In this document: positions 1 to 6,181 of the stretch, piece after piece | Layout: each line of letters opens with the position of its first letter | How positions within the stretch are numbered: the stretch's first letter is position 1 | Assembly (NCBI GenBank): GCA_036986155.1 | Contig: BTRA01000089.1 | Span: forward strand, 1-11,869 | Origin: JACZXQ01 sp036986155 | Lineage (GTDB): Bacteria; Gemmatimonadota; Gemmatimonadetes; Longimicrobiales; Gaopeijiaceae | DNA: 11,869 nt | Direction: 5' to 3' | Translations under genes and position numbers: made by a program | Notes under the pieces: model-generated | Seen by the model: only the letters and a program-made list of their open reading frames with translations | Told to the model about the DNA's origin: nothing | Databases searched by the model: none

Positions 1-48
1 GGTATGAGAAATTGCATGAGCGGTGCAGACTACCGAAGCGAGGCGTAG

Positions 49-288
49 ATGCGGCACATGATTTCACGCCCTCTTGATACCGCTCCCGCCAGTTGGACCG
101 AGTACAACGCCGTACTGGACCGGATGGACGGACCGGCGCGGCTGTGCGCCGCGGTCGAATTGAGTGACGCGGTGCGCGAGGTGCGCCTTGCGGGGATTCG
201 CGCACGTCATCCGGAACTGACTCAGCGGGAGGTCGTTGCCCGGTTAGTCTCGGAGGACTACGGGGTCACCCTTCCCACGTCGCCGTGA
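49..288 (+). CDS. Small partner protein of nucleotidyltransferase module
   Basis: This 79-residue soluble protein precedes a nucleotidyltransferase gene and overlaps it by four bases (GTGA, 285-288), so the two are translationally coupled. The middle part, with LSDAVREVRLAGIRARHPELT at about residues 38-58, reads as helices and resembles the small proteins often found upstream of AbiEii-like nucleotidyltransferases; I recognise the arrangement rather than a named domain. A Shine-Dalgarno-like GCGAGG at 38-43 sits five bases before the ATG at 49, which favours this start over the in-frame ATG at 58. By position it could be the antitoxin or regulator of a toxin-antitoxin-like pair, but no DNA-binding motif is clear, so that role is inference. 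Confidence 0.7.
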   Translation: MRHMISRPLDTAPASWTEYNAVLDRMDGPARLCAAVELSDAVREVRLAGIRARHPELTQREVVARLVSEDYGVTLPTSP

Positions 289-866
289 GCCTGACGGCGT
301 TTCTCCGCAAGGTTGTCGAGATCCTCGACGAGGCTGGTGTGCCCTACATGCTGACCGGCTCCCTCGCTGCGGCCTACTACGCAGTGCCAAGAGCCACTCA
401 GGATCTCGATGTTGTGATCGAGGCCGAAGAGCCCGCGGTTGACCAGATTGTTCAGGGTCTAAGCGATGCCGGGTGCTACGTAGACCGCGAAGCCGCACTG
501 GAGGCCCATCGCACGCACGGTCAGTTCAATGCGATCGATCCAACGTCCGGGTGGAAGGCTGATCTGATCGTGCGGAAGGACCGGGTCTACAGCCGAGTCG
601 AGTTTGGTCGGCGGGAGCGCATCACCATCCTGGATGTTGAGGTGGAGATCGCGAGCCTGGAGGATGTCCTGATCGCGAAACTCGAGTGGAGCCGCCTCGG
701 AGACTCCGCATTGCAGCGACGAGACGTGCTACAGCTCCTCGAACGGACCTGGGAACAGATCGACCGGGCCTACGTTGAGAAGTGGGTCACAGAGTTGGGC
801 CTTCAGTCGGAGTGGGCGGATGCTCGCGCTCAGGTAGCTGGGACGGAGGGGGAGGAGGGGGGGTAA
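285..866 (+). CDS. AbiEii-like nucleotidyltransferase, putative toxin
   Basis: This 193-residue protein has the minimal nucleotidyltransferase signature: GS at residues 25-26, then RATQDLD with acidic residues D40 and D42, and a third candidate acid at D93 in KADLIV. These would bind the metal ions that transfer a nucleotide to an acceptor. The segment EIASLEDVLIAKLEW near residues 122-136 is typical of the C-terminal half of this family. AbiEii-type proteins act as toxins or in phage abortive infection, in some cases by modifying tRNA; the target here cannot be read from sequence. The start is GTG inside the stop region of the upstream gene. The 3' end is very G-rich, with seven G in a row at 857-863 coding an acidic/glycine tail, so the C-terminus may be slippage-prone. 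An attC site begins 24 bases after the stop, making this pair the cargo of cassette 1. Confidence 0.85.
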   Translation: MSLTAFLRKVVEILDEAGVPYMLTGSLAAAYYAVPRATQDLDVVIEAEEPAVDQIVQGLSDAGCYVDREAALEAHRTHGQFNAIDPTSGWKADLIVRKDRVYSRVEFGRRERITILDVEVEIASLEDVLIAKLEWSRLGDSALQRRDVLQLLERTWEQIDRAYVEKWVTELGLQSEWADARAQVAGTEGEEGG

Positions 867-890
867 GAAGGCCCCATGGGCCGCAACATC

Positions 891-1043
891 TCATAACACT
901 GGGCCTCCGGCTCGGGGCGCTGAAGGCGCCCCTCGACCCAACCGGCCACGACCGGGAGGAAGTCGGGAAGCGGAAATGTTAGATCGAAGAGGGCAGAAGT
1001 AACGAACGAAAGTGGGCCGGTTCGGAGGCCCTGAACGTTAGCT
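891..1043 (+). repeat. attC site 1 (cassette recombination site)
   Basis: The R'' core is TCATAAC (891-897) and the R' core is GTTAGCT (1037-1043). The outer arm GGGCCTCCG (901-909) pairs perfectly with CGGAGGCCC (1023-1031), and a second stem AACCGGCC (940-947) pairs with GGCCGGTT (1015-1022). Between these stems on the 5' side lies a separate hairpin, GGGGCGC (914-920), loop TGAAG, GCGCCCC (926-932). The length of 153 bp is at the long end for attC sites. It accounts for most of the 215-base gap between the genes on either side. Confidence 0.82.
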
Positions 1044-1081
1044 GACAGCGTGAAGCGATCTGCAGTACCAGGACGGGAACT

Positions 1082-1879
1082 ATGAATGACCTCTCTGTCC
1101 CGCGAGTCGGCGGAATCCTAAGCGCCGACATCGCGGTTCCCGAACACGAACGTGAAGTGCGGTTCTACTCACGCGTACTTAGCACCGGCGAGAATCCGCT
1201 TTGGCGCGAGGACCTGATGAATAACCGCGGCATGCCAATCATCGGCTTGGGCGCGCGCAGCGCGGAGTATGCTCACCTTCCGCTCCAGTGGATGCCGCAC
1301 ATTCAGGTCGCCGATGTCGCGGCCAGTGTGGAGCGTGCGCTCGATCTGCACGGGAGTGAGCTCATGCATGCCAAAGATGACGACGGAAAGAGCCAGTGGG
1401 CGGTACTGCTCGATCCCAATGGGGCGGCGTTCGGGATCATCCCAGTAGTCTCTTCGGAAGCGATCCCCCAAACTGAGGGCGACGCATCGCGCGAAGCCGT
1501 GGCGAGTGTGGGTTGCATCTCCTGGGTCGACCTGACGGCCTCCGACGCCTCGGCAACCCGTGACTTCTATCGACAAGTCGTTGGCTGGTCGGTGCAGGAC
1601 GTCGAAATGGAGGACGCAAGCGGGCGCTACGCCGACTACAACATGTTCGGCGATGATGGGAGCCCGGCTGCGGGAGTCTGTCATGCGCGCGGTGCGAACC
1701 TGGGTCTGCCGCATGTCTGGATGATCTACCTTCCCGTTGGCGACGTCGCCGAGAGTCTCCGTCGCGTGCGGGAGGGAGGGGGAAAGATCATCAAGGCGAC
1801 ACGGGGAACCGATGGGGGGTATGCATATGCGGTGGTTCAGGATCCGGTTGGGGCGTGCCTGGCGTTGGTGCCGGGATAG
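1082..1879 (+). CDS. VOC-family (glyoxalase/bleomycin-resistance fold) protein
   Basis: This 265-residue protein has two tandem vicinal-oxygen-chelate halves, residues about 8-122 and 140-264. Each ends in the family pattern of a conserved aspartate-proline plus glycine-alanine turn: LLDPNGAAFGIIP at 109-121 and VQDPVGACLALVP at 252-264. Members include glyoxalase I, dioxygenases and antibiotic-binding proteins. The glutamate normally found on the last strand of metal-binding members is absent in both halves (A/F and L/A at those places), and no histidine sits on the first strand of either half. It may therefore bind a ligand rather than act as a metal enzyme; this is inferred from inspection only. 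The ATG at 1082 follows ACGGGAAC, a modest ribosome binding site, 38 bases after attC 1. It is the only gene of cassette 2. VOC proteins are frequent integron cargo. Confidence 0.85.
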   Translation: MNDLSVPRVGGILSADIAVPEHEREVRFYSRVLSTGENPLWREDLMNNRGMPIIGLGARSAEYAHLPLQWMPHIQVADVAASVERALDLHGSELMHAKDDDGKSQWAVLLDPNGAAFGIIPVVSSEAIPQTEGDASREAVASVGCISWVDLTASDASATRDFYRQVVGWSVQDVEMEDASGRYADYNMFGDDGSPAAGVCHARGANLGLPHVWMIYLPVGDVAESLRRVREGGGKIIKATRGTDGGYAYAVVQDPVGACLALVPG

Positions 1880-1887
1880 AGAAGGTG

Positions 1888-1914
1888 CAGCGGCCTAGCA
1901 AGGATTTGCCGCTG
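1888..1914 (+). terminator. Hairpin after VOC gene, weak terminator candidate
   Basis: CAGCGGC (1888-1894) pairs perfectly with GCCGCTG (1908-1914) across a 13-base loop, nine bases after the stop codon at 1879. The following TCCTTTGGG is only a short pyrimidine stretch, not a true U-tract, so intrinsic termination is uncertain. Confidence 0.3.
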
Positions 1915-2048
1915 TCCTTTGGGCCGGTTTGACCCCGCTACGACGCGATAGAACGCCATCGTGCGGCCCCAGAAATCCGATCCGTAATCAGACCCCGGTG
2001 TCTCGGATAGGAGGAACCGGCTCGACCGAGTCAGGCCCGGGATTGAGG

Positions 2049-2064
2049 GTCATATATATATGAC
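2049..2064. repeat. Perfect 16-bp AT-rich palindrome
   Basis: GTCATATATATATGAC reads the same on both strands. It stands out as an AT-rich island in GC-rich DNA, in the otherwise featureless 267-base stretch (1880-2146) between the VOC gene and attC 2. It could be a protein-binding site or a melting-prone element; nothing nearby identifies a binder. Confidence 0.5.
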
Positions 2065-2146
2065 TGCCGAGTTGCTTCGTCGGCGGGAGAGACGATTGAG
2101 GCCGTGGGGGCCTGGTGCCTGGAGGTCCGTCTCAGGCGACGCCGTC

Positions 2147-2251
2147 AGCTAACACTGGGCCTCCGGCTCTGGCCGGCGGAAGTGGTAGCGGATTTGGAGC
2201 TGAACCAAAGAACGAGAGCGGGGGCCGGTTCGGAGGCCCTGAACGCTATTG
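2147..2251 (+). repeat. attC site 2, with mutated R' core
   Basis: R'' is AGCTAAC (2147-2153), the exact reverse complement of the R' core at 1037-1043 that opens the same cassette. The arms GGGCCTCCG (2158-2166) and CGGAGGCCC (2231-2239) are intact. R' reads GCTATTG (2245-2251). Its cassette partner CAATAAC at 2964 predicts GTTATTG, so the T beside the recombination point has changed to C. The internal side hairpin of copies 1 and 4 is missing, giving a shorter site of 105 bp. The mutation probably impairs recombination here. Confidence 0.75.
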
Positions 2252-2285
2252 GAAATGGCGCTCTAGCGATGAAGAGGGCGAGTAG

Positions 2286-2585
2286 TCGGAACAAGAGGAG
2301 ATCGCAGCGACGATTGGACTCTTGGAGGGCCAGGGACCCCATCCGCCCTTCCCCTACAGCAGTGGGGTGGCGTCGTCGAGACATTCCCACATGAGGGAAC
2401 TCAGAACACAGGTGCATGGACGTCCGTATCGGACGCTGTATGCGTTCGATCCGAGACGGGTGGCGATTCTGCTGATCGCAGGAGACAAGACGGGAGACGA
2501 TCGGTGGTACGAGGTGTTCGTGCCCCGGGCCGATGACCTGTACGACGAGCACCTCGAACTCCTTGGAGAGGAGGGTCTGATCTAA
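2286..2585 (+). pseudogene. HigB-like (Gp49 family) toxin, 5' end degraded
   Basis: Readable residues SEQEEIAATIGLLEGQGP, then MRELRTQVHGRPYRTLYAFD and a C-terminal helix, match the Gp49/HigB toxin family, which are RelE-fold mRNA-cleaving toxins of about 100-115 residues. The normal N-terminus with its first helix is not recoverable. The same frame is closed by TAG at 2283-2285, where a tryptophan codon (TGG) would be expected from the family pattern, and the short upstream stretch 2256-2282 does not read as a complete N-terminus in any frame. The longest translation still possible starts at TTG 2322 (87 residues, without a clear ribosome binding site); an ATG at 2391 would give only the C-terminal part. 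I read it as a truncated, probably inactive toxin whose stop codon overlaps the antitoxin start by one base (TAATG). A short functional form cannot be excluded. Confidence 0.65.
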
Positions 2586-2920
2586 TGGCAACGAAGTGGC
2601 GCACGATCCGTGAGAAGATGGACCCGGAGCGGCAGGAGCGGATCCGGGAGCGGACAGAGGAACTCCTGGTAGAGCTCCCGCTTCAAGAACTACGGCAGGC
2701 GCGGGCGCTGTCCCAGCAAGAGCTTGCAGAGGTCCTAGGACTGAACCAGGCGACGGTGTCGAAGCTGGAGCGCCGGACGGATATGTACCTGAGTTCGCTA
2801 AGGCGATTCGTGGAGGCGATGGGTGGAGAGTTGGAGATCAGCGCAAGCTTTCCGGACGGGAAGGTGCGTATTCAGCTCTTCGAGGATCTCGATGCAGAGA
2901 GGGACCCGGTAAAGGTCTGA
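2585..2920 (+). CDS. XRE-family antitoxin (HigA-like)
   Basis: This 111-residue protein has a helix-turn-helix of the Cro/C1 (XRE) type at about residues 33-86, with ALSQQELAEVLGLNQATVSKL as its core, after an acidic-basic N-terminal helix. Proteins of this kind bind and neutralise Gp49/HigB toxins and repress their own operon by binding an operator upstream. The gene starts at ATG 2585 in a TAATG overlap with the toxin remnant, the standard toxin-first order of higBA-type systems. Unlike the toxin it is intact from start to stop. It may persist as a stand-alone regulator or as protection against a related toxin elsewhere in the genome. attC 3 begins 44 bases after the stop. Confidence 0.88.
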   Translation: MATKWRTIREKMDPERQERIRERTEELLVELPLQELRQARALSQQELAEVLGLNQATVSKLERRTDMYLSSLRRFVEAMGGELEISASFPDGKVRIQLFEDLDAERDPVKV

Positions 2921-2963
2921 AGATCCGGGTTGGATCAAGGAGGCTTCGCGGAGGCGCCACATC

Positions 2964-3102
2964 CAATAACAACGGGCCTCCGGCGGCGACCCTCGACCCA
3001 ACCGGCCGCGACCAGGCTAGGACGGTCGAGCGGGGGTGCTAGCTCGAAGGAATTGAAGCGAAGAACGAAGGTGGGCCGGTTCGGAGGCCCTGAACGTTAG
3101 AC
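2964..3102 (+). repeat. attC site 3
   Basis: R'' is CAATAAC (2964-2970) and R' is GTTAGAC (3096-3102), a perfect match to the GTTRRRY consensus. The arms GGGCCTCCG (2974-2982) and CGGAGGCCC (3082-3090) and the inner pair AACCGGCC (3000-3007)/GGCCGGTT (3074-3081) are conserved. The side hairpin present in copies 1 and 4 is deleted here. The length is 139 bp, filling most of the gap 2921-3125. Confidence 0.82.
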
Positions 3103-3125
3103 GCCAACTGAACGACGTTGCGGAT

Positions 3126-3524
3126 TCAGTCTACCCAGGGAATGAGATGGGATCGGATCCACGACGCGAGATCCTCCTCGGAGAGTGATCCATCTGCTGT
3201 GCCGAGGATTACGCTGACGGCTTCGGGCTCGGGCGCTTCGAGTTCAAAGTCGTTGATCGCAAGAAAGGTATAGGCGGCGACGAGAGCAGCCCGCTTGTTC
3301 CCGTCGATAAAGGGGTGGTTCTTTGCGACACCGAAGGCGTACGCGGCTGCAAGAGTCGCTAGGTCCGTGCCGGGTTCGTAGTGCCACTTTTGCTGGGGCC
3401 GGGCCAGGGCGGACTCGAGCAGCCCCTCGTCGCGAATGCCGAGGCTGCCTCCATGCTCCAGGATCTGGTCAGTATGAAGGGTCTCGATAATTGGACGGTC
3501 GAGCCAGGTGGGTTCGGTTGGCAA
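3126..3524 (-). CDS. doc: Doc/Fic-family death-on-curing toxin
   Basis: This 132-residue protein matches the Doc branch of the Fic family. It carries the active-site motif HPFIDGNKR at residues 70-78, corresponding to the HxFx(D/N)xNKR loop, and the family-typical LGIRDEGLLESALARPQ near residues 28-44. Phage P1 Doc phosphorylates elongation factor Tu and stops translation; the same activity is likely but not shown here. The gene follows the AbrB-type antitoxin after nine bases and begins with TTG at 3524, the only plausible start because the antitoxin's TAG lies in the same frame just upstream and no ATG or GTG occurs in the first 26 codons. No ribosome binding site is visible, so expression probably relies on coupling to the antitoxin, which would keep toxin below antitoxin. 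It lies opposite to the cassette direction, between attC 3 and attC 4. Confidence 0.92.
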   Translation of the reverse strand: MPTEPTWLDRPIIETLHTDQILEHGGSLGIRDEGLLESALARPQQKWHYEPGTDLATLAAAYAFGVAKNHPFIDGNKRAALVAAYTFLAINDFELEAPEPEAVSVILGTADGSLSEEDLASWIRSHLIPWVD

Positions 3525-3533
3525 GGGAGACGG

Positions 3534-3761
3534 CTACTTTGCGAGTTCACGAAGGGCGTTCTTGTACTTCTTCGCCCCACGGCGGTAAACAACCATCGCC
3601 TTATCAAAGGACGGATCGTAAGGGGTGATGAGGAGGCCCTTTTCGGTGGCCACGACGAAAACCTGGTCGCCTACATCGAGATGCAGACGGTCAGCCAGAT
3701 CCTTGGGGAGAGTGGCCCCAATGGAGCCGCCCATCTTGCGGAGCGTAACAGTGCGGACCAT
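3534..3761 (-). CDS. AbrB/MazE-type antitoxin partner of Doc
   Basis: This 75-residue protein has an N-terminal SpoVT-AbrB/MazE swapped-hairpin DNA-binding domain: residues 3-45 with TLRKMGGSIGATLPKDLADR and the strand DQVFVVATEKGLLITPYDP. A charged C-terminal tail, ending YKNALRELAK, would wrap the toxin. Antitoxins of this fold repress their own promoter and block the toxin's active site. The ATG at 3761 has GAGG (3770-3767 on this strand) five bases upstream. It is the first gene of a two-gene operon with doc. P1 Doc pairs with Phd instead, so this is an alternative antitoxin fold for the same toxin family. A 6-bp dyad lies in the promoter upstream and is the likely operator. Confidence 0.9.
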   Translation of the reverse strand: MVRTVTLRKMGGSIGATLPKDLADRLHLDVGDQVFVVATEKGLLITPYDPSFDKAMVVYRRGAKKYKNALRELAK

Positions 3762-3806
3762 AGGTACCTCGCAGGGATGAAGGGGCCAAGGGTGGAACCT
3801 GAGAGG

Positions 3807-3835
3807 ACAATAGCACGAGTGTGCTACTATGTCCA
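3807..3835 (-). promoter_or_regulatory. Promoter and operator of the abrB-doc operon
   Basis: On the minus strand, TGGACA (3835-3830) and TATTGT (3812-3807) are separated by exactly 17 bases, a good match to a housekeeping -35/-10 pair. In the spacer and touching the -10 box lies the perfect dyad TAGCAC-GAGT-GTGCTA (3811-3826). Transcription would start near 3800, about 40 bases before the antitoxin ATG. Binding of the antitoxin dimer to the dyad would block polymerase, giving autoregulation. The elements are read by eye. Confidence 0.6.
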
Positions 3836-3909
3836 GGTGTGGTGCCCCGATCAGCCAAAGGGCGGGTGATGATGGGACAGAGAAGGTTGGGTGACCGTGG
3901 GCAGTCGGC

Positions 3910-4063
3910 GTCTAACACTGGGCCTCCGGCTCGGGCCGCCATAGGCGGCCCTCGACCCAACCGGCCCAATCGGGCGGGCGTTGGTCAGCAGAGGTGATAG
4001 AACGAAGGAAGCAGAAGCATGAAACGAAGTGGAGGGCCGGTTCGGAGGCCCTGAACGTTAGCT
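3910..4063 (+). repeat. attC site 4
   Basis: R'' is GTCTAAC (3910-3916), a perfect consensus core and the exact complement of the R' core GTTAGAC at 3096 that opens the same cassette. R' is GTTAGCT (4057-4063). The outer arms are GGGCCTCCG (3920-3928) and CGGAGGCCC (4043-4051), and the inner stem is AACCGGCCC (3959-3967) with GGGCCGGTT (4034-4042). The side hairpin is GGGCCGC (3933-3939), loop CATAG, GCGGCCC (3945-3951). Compared with copy 1, the hairpin bases differ but pairing is kept. Confidence 0.83.
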
Positions 4064-4159
4064 GAAAGCGCAGAAGTGGGACGGAAGCAGTAGAATGCGG
4101 AGCCTTGACCACGCATGTTGGCGTACGAGTGTCTCTCCCGCTGAAATTGAGTCTCAGCC

Positions 4160-6181
4160 GTGTCCCATTGGGCCGATCTTAAGAACCACCATTTGGGCCA
4201 GTGGGCTCTAGCCTACTTGGCCGGTGCCTGGCTCGTATGGCAGGTGATGGACGTGATGGGCGATCGGTGGGGGCTCACGCAGGGACTTGGGCGGGCGCTC
4301 GACCTGATGCTGATCGTCGGGTTCTTCGTCACGCTTGTTCTGGCCTGGTATCACGGGGAGAAAGGCCGGCAGCGGGTGAGCGGACCCGAGCTGCTGATGA
4401 TCGGTGGGATCTTCGCCCTGAGCGCCGTTCTCCTGCCGGTCCTGTGGAGGCCAACCGACGACTCGCCAGATGGCTCGAGTGTGAGCGAGATCGTCGCCGA
4501 CGCCGCTCCGGAGAGCGTCATCCCGCGCGCCTCGATCGCAGTGCTTCCCTTCGTGAACATGTCTTCCGATCCCGAACAGGACTACTTCTCCGACGGTTTG
4601 GCGGAAGAGATCCTAAACGTGCTTTCCCAGATCTCGGATCTGCACGTGACCTCTCGTTCATCGGCCTTCTCGTTCAAGGGGCAAGCGATCGAGATTCCGG
4701 AGATCGCCGCTAGTCTCGGGGTCGCGCACGTGCTGGAAGACAGCGTGCAGAAAATAGGCAGCCGGGTTCGCATCACAGCGCAGTTGATCGAGGCCGCCAC
4801 GGACAGGCATTTGTGGTCGGAGCGCTTCGACCGGGAACCGGAGCTATCCGATGTCTTCCCGGTCATGGATGAGATCGCGGCCTTGATCGTAGAGGCGCTC
4901 GTGTCCGCCATGGAACTCGAAACCGCGCCATCGGTCCGAGAGAGCCAGGTCGTGAGCGCCGAAGCGTACGACCTCTATCTCAGAGGACTCAGTGCGTTTG
5001 AATTGGGTACGACCGTCGCGTACCGCTCGGCGCGGTCCTACTTCGAGCAGGCCATTGCCCTGGAACCGACCTACGCGGTCGCCTACGCTCGGCTCTCGCG
5101 GGCCCTCCGGGAGCTGGGTCGCGTGGGTCGCGCTGAGTTCCCTGCGGCGCGAGAGGCAGCCGATGAGGCCATTCGACTCGACCCCACCATTGGCTTGTCC
5201 TATACGGTGCTGAGCATGATCGATGAGGCCGAGGGTCGGGGGAGGGAACCTCTGACGCTGGAGCTACGCGAGAAGGCATACGAGCTGTCCCCGGGGGATC
5301 CGTATGTCGCCTATCAGTACGCTCGTGCGCTCGAGGCGAGGGGTCGGATGCCGGAATCCCTGCCGATTTTTCGAAAGTCTGTCGAACTGGCGCCTCTCGA
5401 TGTCGAGCAACGCTACGTATTCGCCAACTACCTGACGGGACGCGGGCTTCCCACCGAGGGGCTCCGCGAGATCGAAAGGGCGATCGAAATCGCGCCGGCC
5501 AATCCCCTGGCCTGGGTGTACAAGGGAGTCGTGACGCAGCAAGTCGGGGATCTGGAGGCCGCCAGAACGTGGCTGGACGAAGCCGTGAGCCGCGGCGGTT
5601 CCGTCAACATCAGGTTTGAGGCTTGGTATCTTCTCTTGAACGGCCAAGAGGAAGAAGCGCTCGAATTGGCGCTCCGGGAGTTCGATGCCCAGGGTGCGCC
5701 TCACATCGACCAGATGCTGATGCAGATCGTCGTCGCAGACATGATCGAACGAGGCGCCCTAGATGAGGCCGAGCGATTCTTGCTCCGCTATGACGACAGA
5801 CTAGCAGAATTCGTGGCTGGACCCGTACAGACTTTCGTGGGATTCGCCCGTCCCGATGCCGACATCTCGTACGCGATCGCCCTGCAGGACGTGTACAAGA
5901 GGGCCGGTAGGACGGCTGAGGCCGACGCACTGGCTGATCGTTTGGACTTTGAGAGCATGCAAGGTCGTTTGAGCACAACTCAGCTGGAATGGACCGGCTG
6001 GAACTATCTCACCGAGGCACGCTGGCAGATGCGCCGCGGGCGCCACAGTGAGGCGCTGTCGGAATTGGAGCAGGCGGTCGAGCTGGGTTTTCGCACAACC
6101 TACTCTTGGGACCCGCCTTGGCAATTCAGCATCCGAGACTACTTCGTCTTCGAGGACCTCAGGGAAGAGCCGGCTCGCTAG
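4160..6181 (+). CDS. Membrane-anchored TolB-like domain and TPR-repeat protein
   Basis: This 673-residue protein starts with three hydrophobic segments (about residues 12-33, 47-66 and 78-96). A TolB-N/FlgO-like domain follows at about 124-250, with SIAVLPFVNMSSDPEQDYFSDG and GVAHVLEDSVQKIGSRVRITAQL. Tetratricopeptide repeats run from about 268 to the end. The same layout is common in Gemmatimonadota and some proteobacteria, often behind adenylate cyclase, kinase or winged-helix domains; here the N-terminus holds membrane helices only. The likely role is a scaffold or sensor assembling proteins at the inner membrane, but its partner is unknown. The GTG start at 4160 has only a weak ribosome binding site (TTGAG). 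A possible -35 (TTGACC, 4105-4110) lies upstream without a convincing -10. At 2 kb it is far longer than usual cassette genes, and its expected 3' core AGCTAAC is not found after the stop; the best candidate, CGCTAGC at 6176-6182, overlaps the stop codon. Confidence 0.87.
   Translation: MSHWADLKNHHLGQWALAYLAGAWLVWQVMDVMGDRWGLTQGLGRALDLMLIVGFFVTLVLAWYHGEKGRQRVSGPELLMIGGIFALSAVLLPVLWRPTDDSPDGSSVSEIVADAAPESVIPRASIAVLPFVNMSSDPEQDYFSDGLAEEILNVLSQISDLHVTSRSSAFSFKGQAIEIPEIAASLGVAHVLEDSVQKIGSRVRITAQLIEAATDRHLWSERFDREPELSDVFPVMDEIAALIVEALVSAMELETAPSVRESQVVSAEAYDLYLRGLSAFELGTTVAYRSARSYFEQAIALEPTYAVAYARLSRALRELGRVGRAEFPAAREAADEAIRLDPTIGLSYTVLSMIDEAEGRGREPLTLELREKAYELSPGDPYVAYQYARALEARGRMPESLPIFRKSVELAPLDVEQRYVFANYLTGRGLPTEGLREIERAIEIAPANPLAWVYKGVVTQQVGDLEAARTWLDEAVSRGGSVNIRFEAWYLLLNGQEEEALELALREFDAQGAPHIDQMLMQIVVADMIERGALDEAERFLLRYDDRLAEFVAGPVQTFVGFARPDADISYAIALQDVYKRAGRTAEADALADRLDFESMQGRLSTTQLEWTGWNYLTEARWQMRRGRHSEALSELEQAVELGFRTTYSWDPPWQFSIRDYFVFEDLREEPAR

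Noticed and set aside
1169..1714. Minus-strand 181-codon frame opposite the VOC gene
   Set aside because: The plus-strand VOC protein is clearly recognisable there; the antisense frame has no domain or ribosome binding site.
2060..2152. Possible 30-residue peptide ending within the attC 2 core
   Set aside because: The ATG sits in the AT palindrome, no ribosome binding site is present, and the arginine-rich product resembles random GC-rich translation.
891..4063. Repeats as a CRISPR array or REP/MITE elements
   Set aside because: The copies are 700-1100 bases apart with genes between them, not short unique spacers. No transposase or target duplication is seen, and the cross-cassette core pairing is specific to integron sites.
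4105..4133. Promoter for the TolB/TPR gene
   Set aside because: TTGACC is a fair -35, but at 16-18 bases spacing there is no acceptable -10, so I did not call it.
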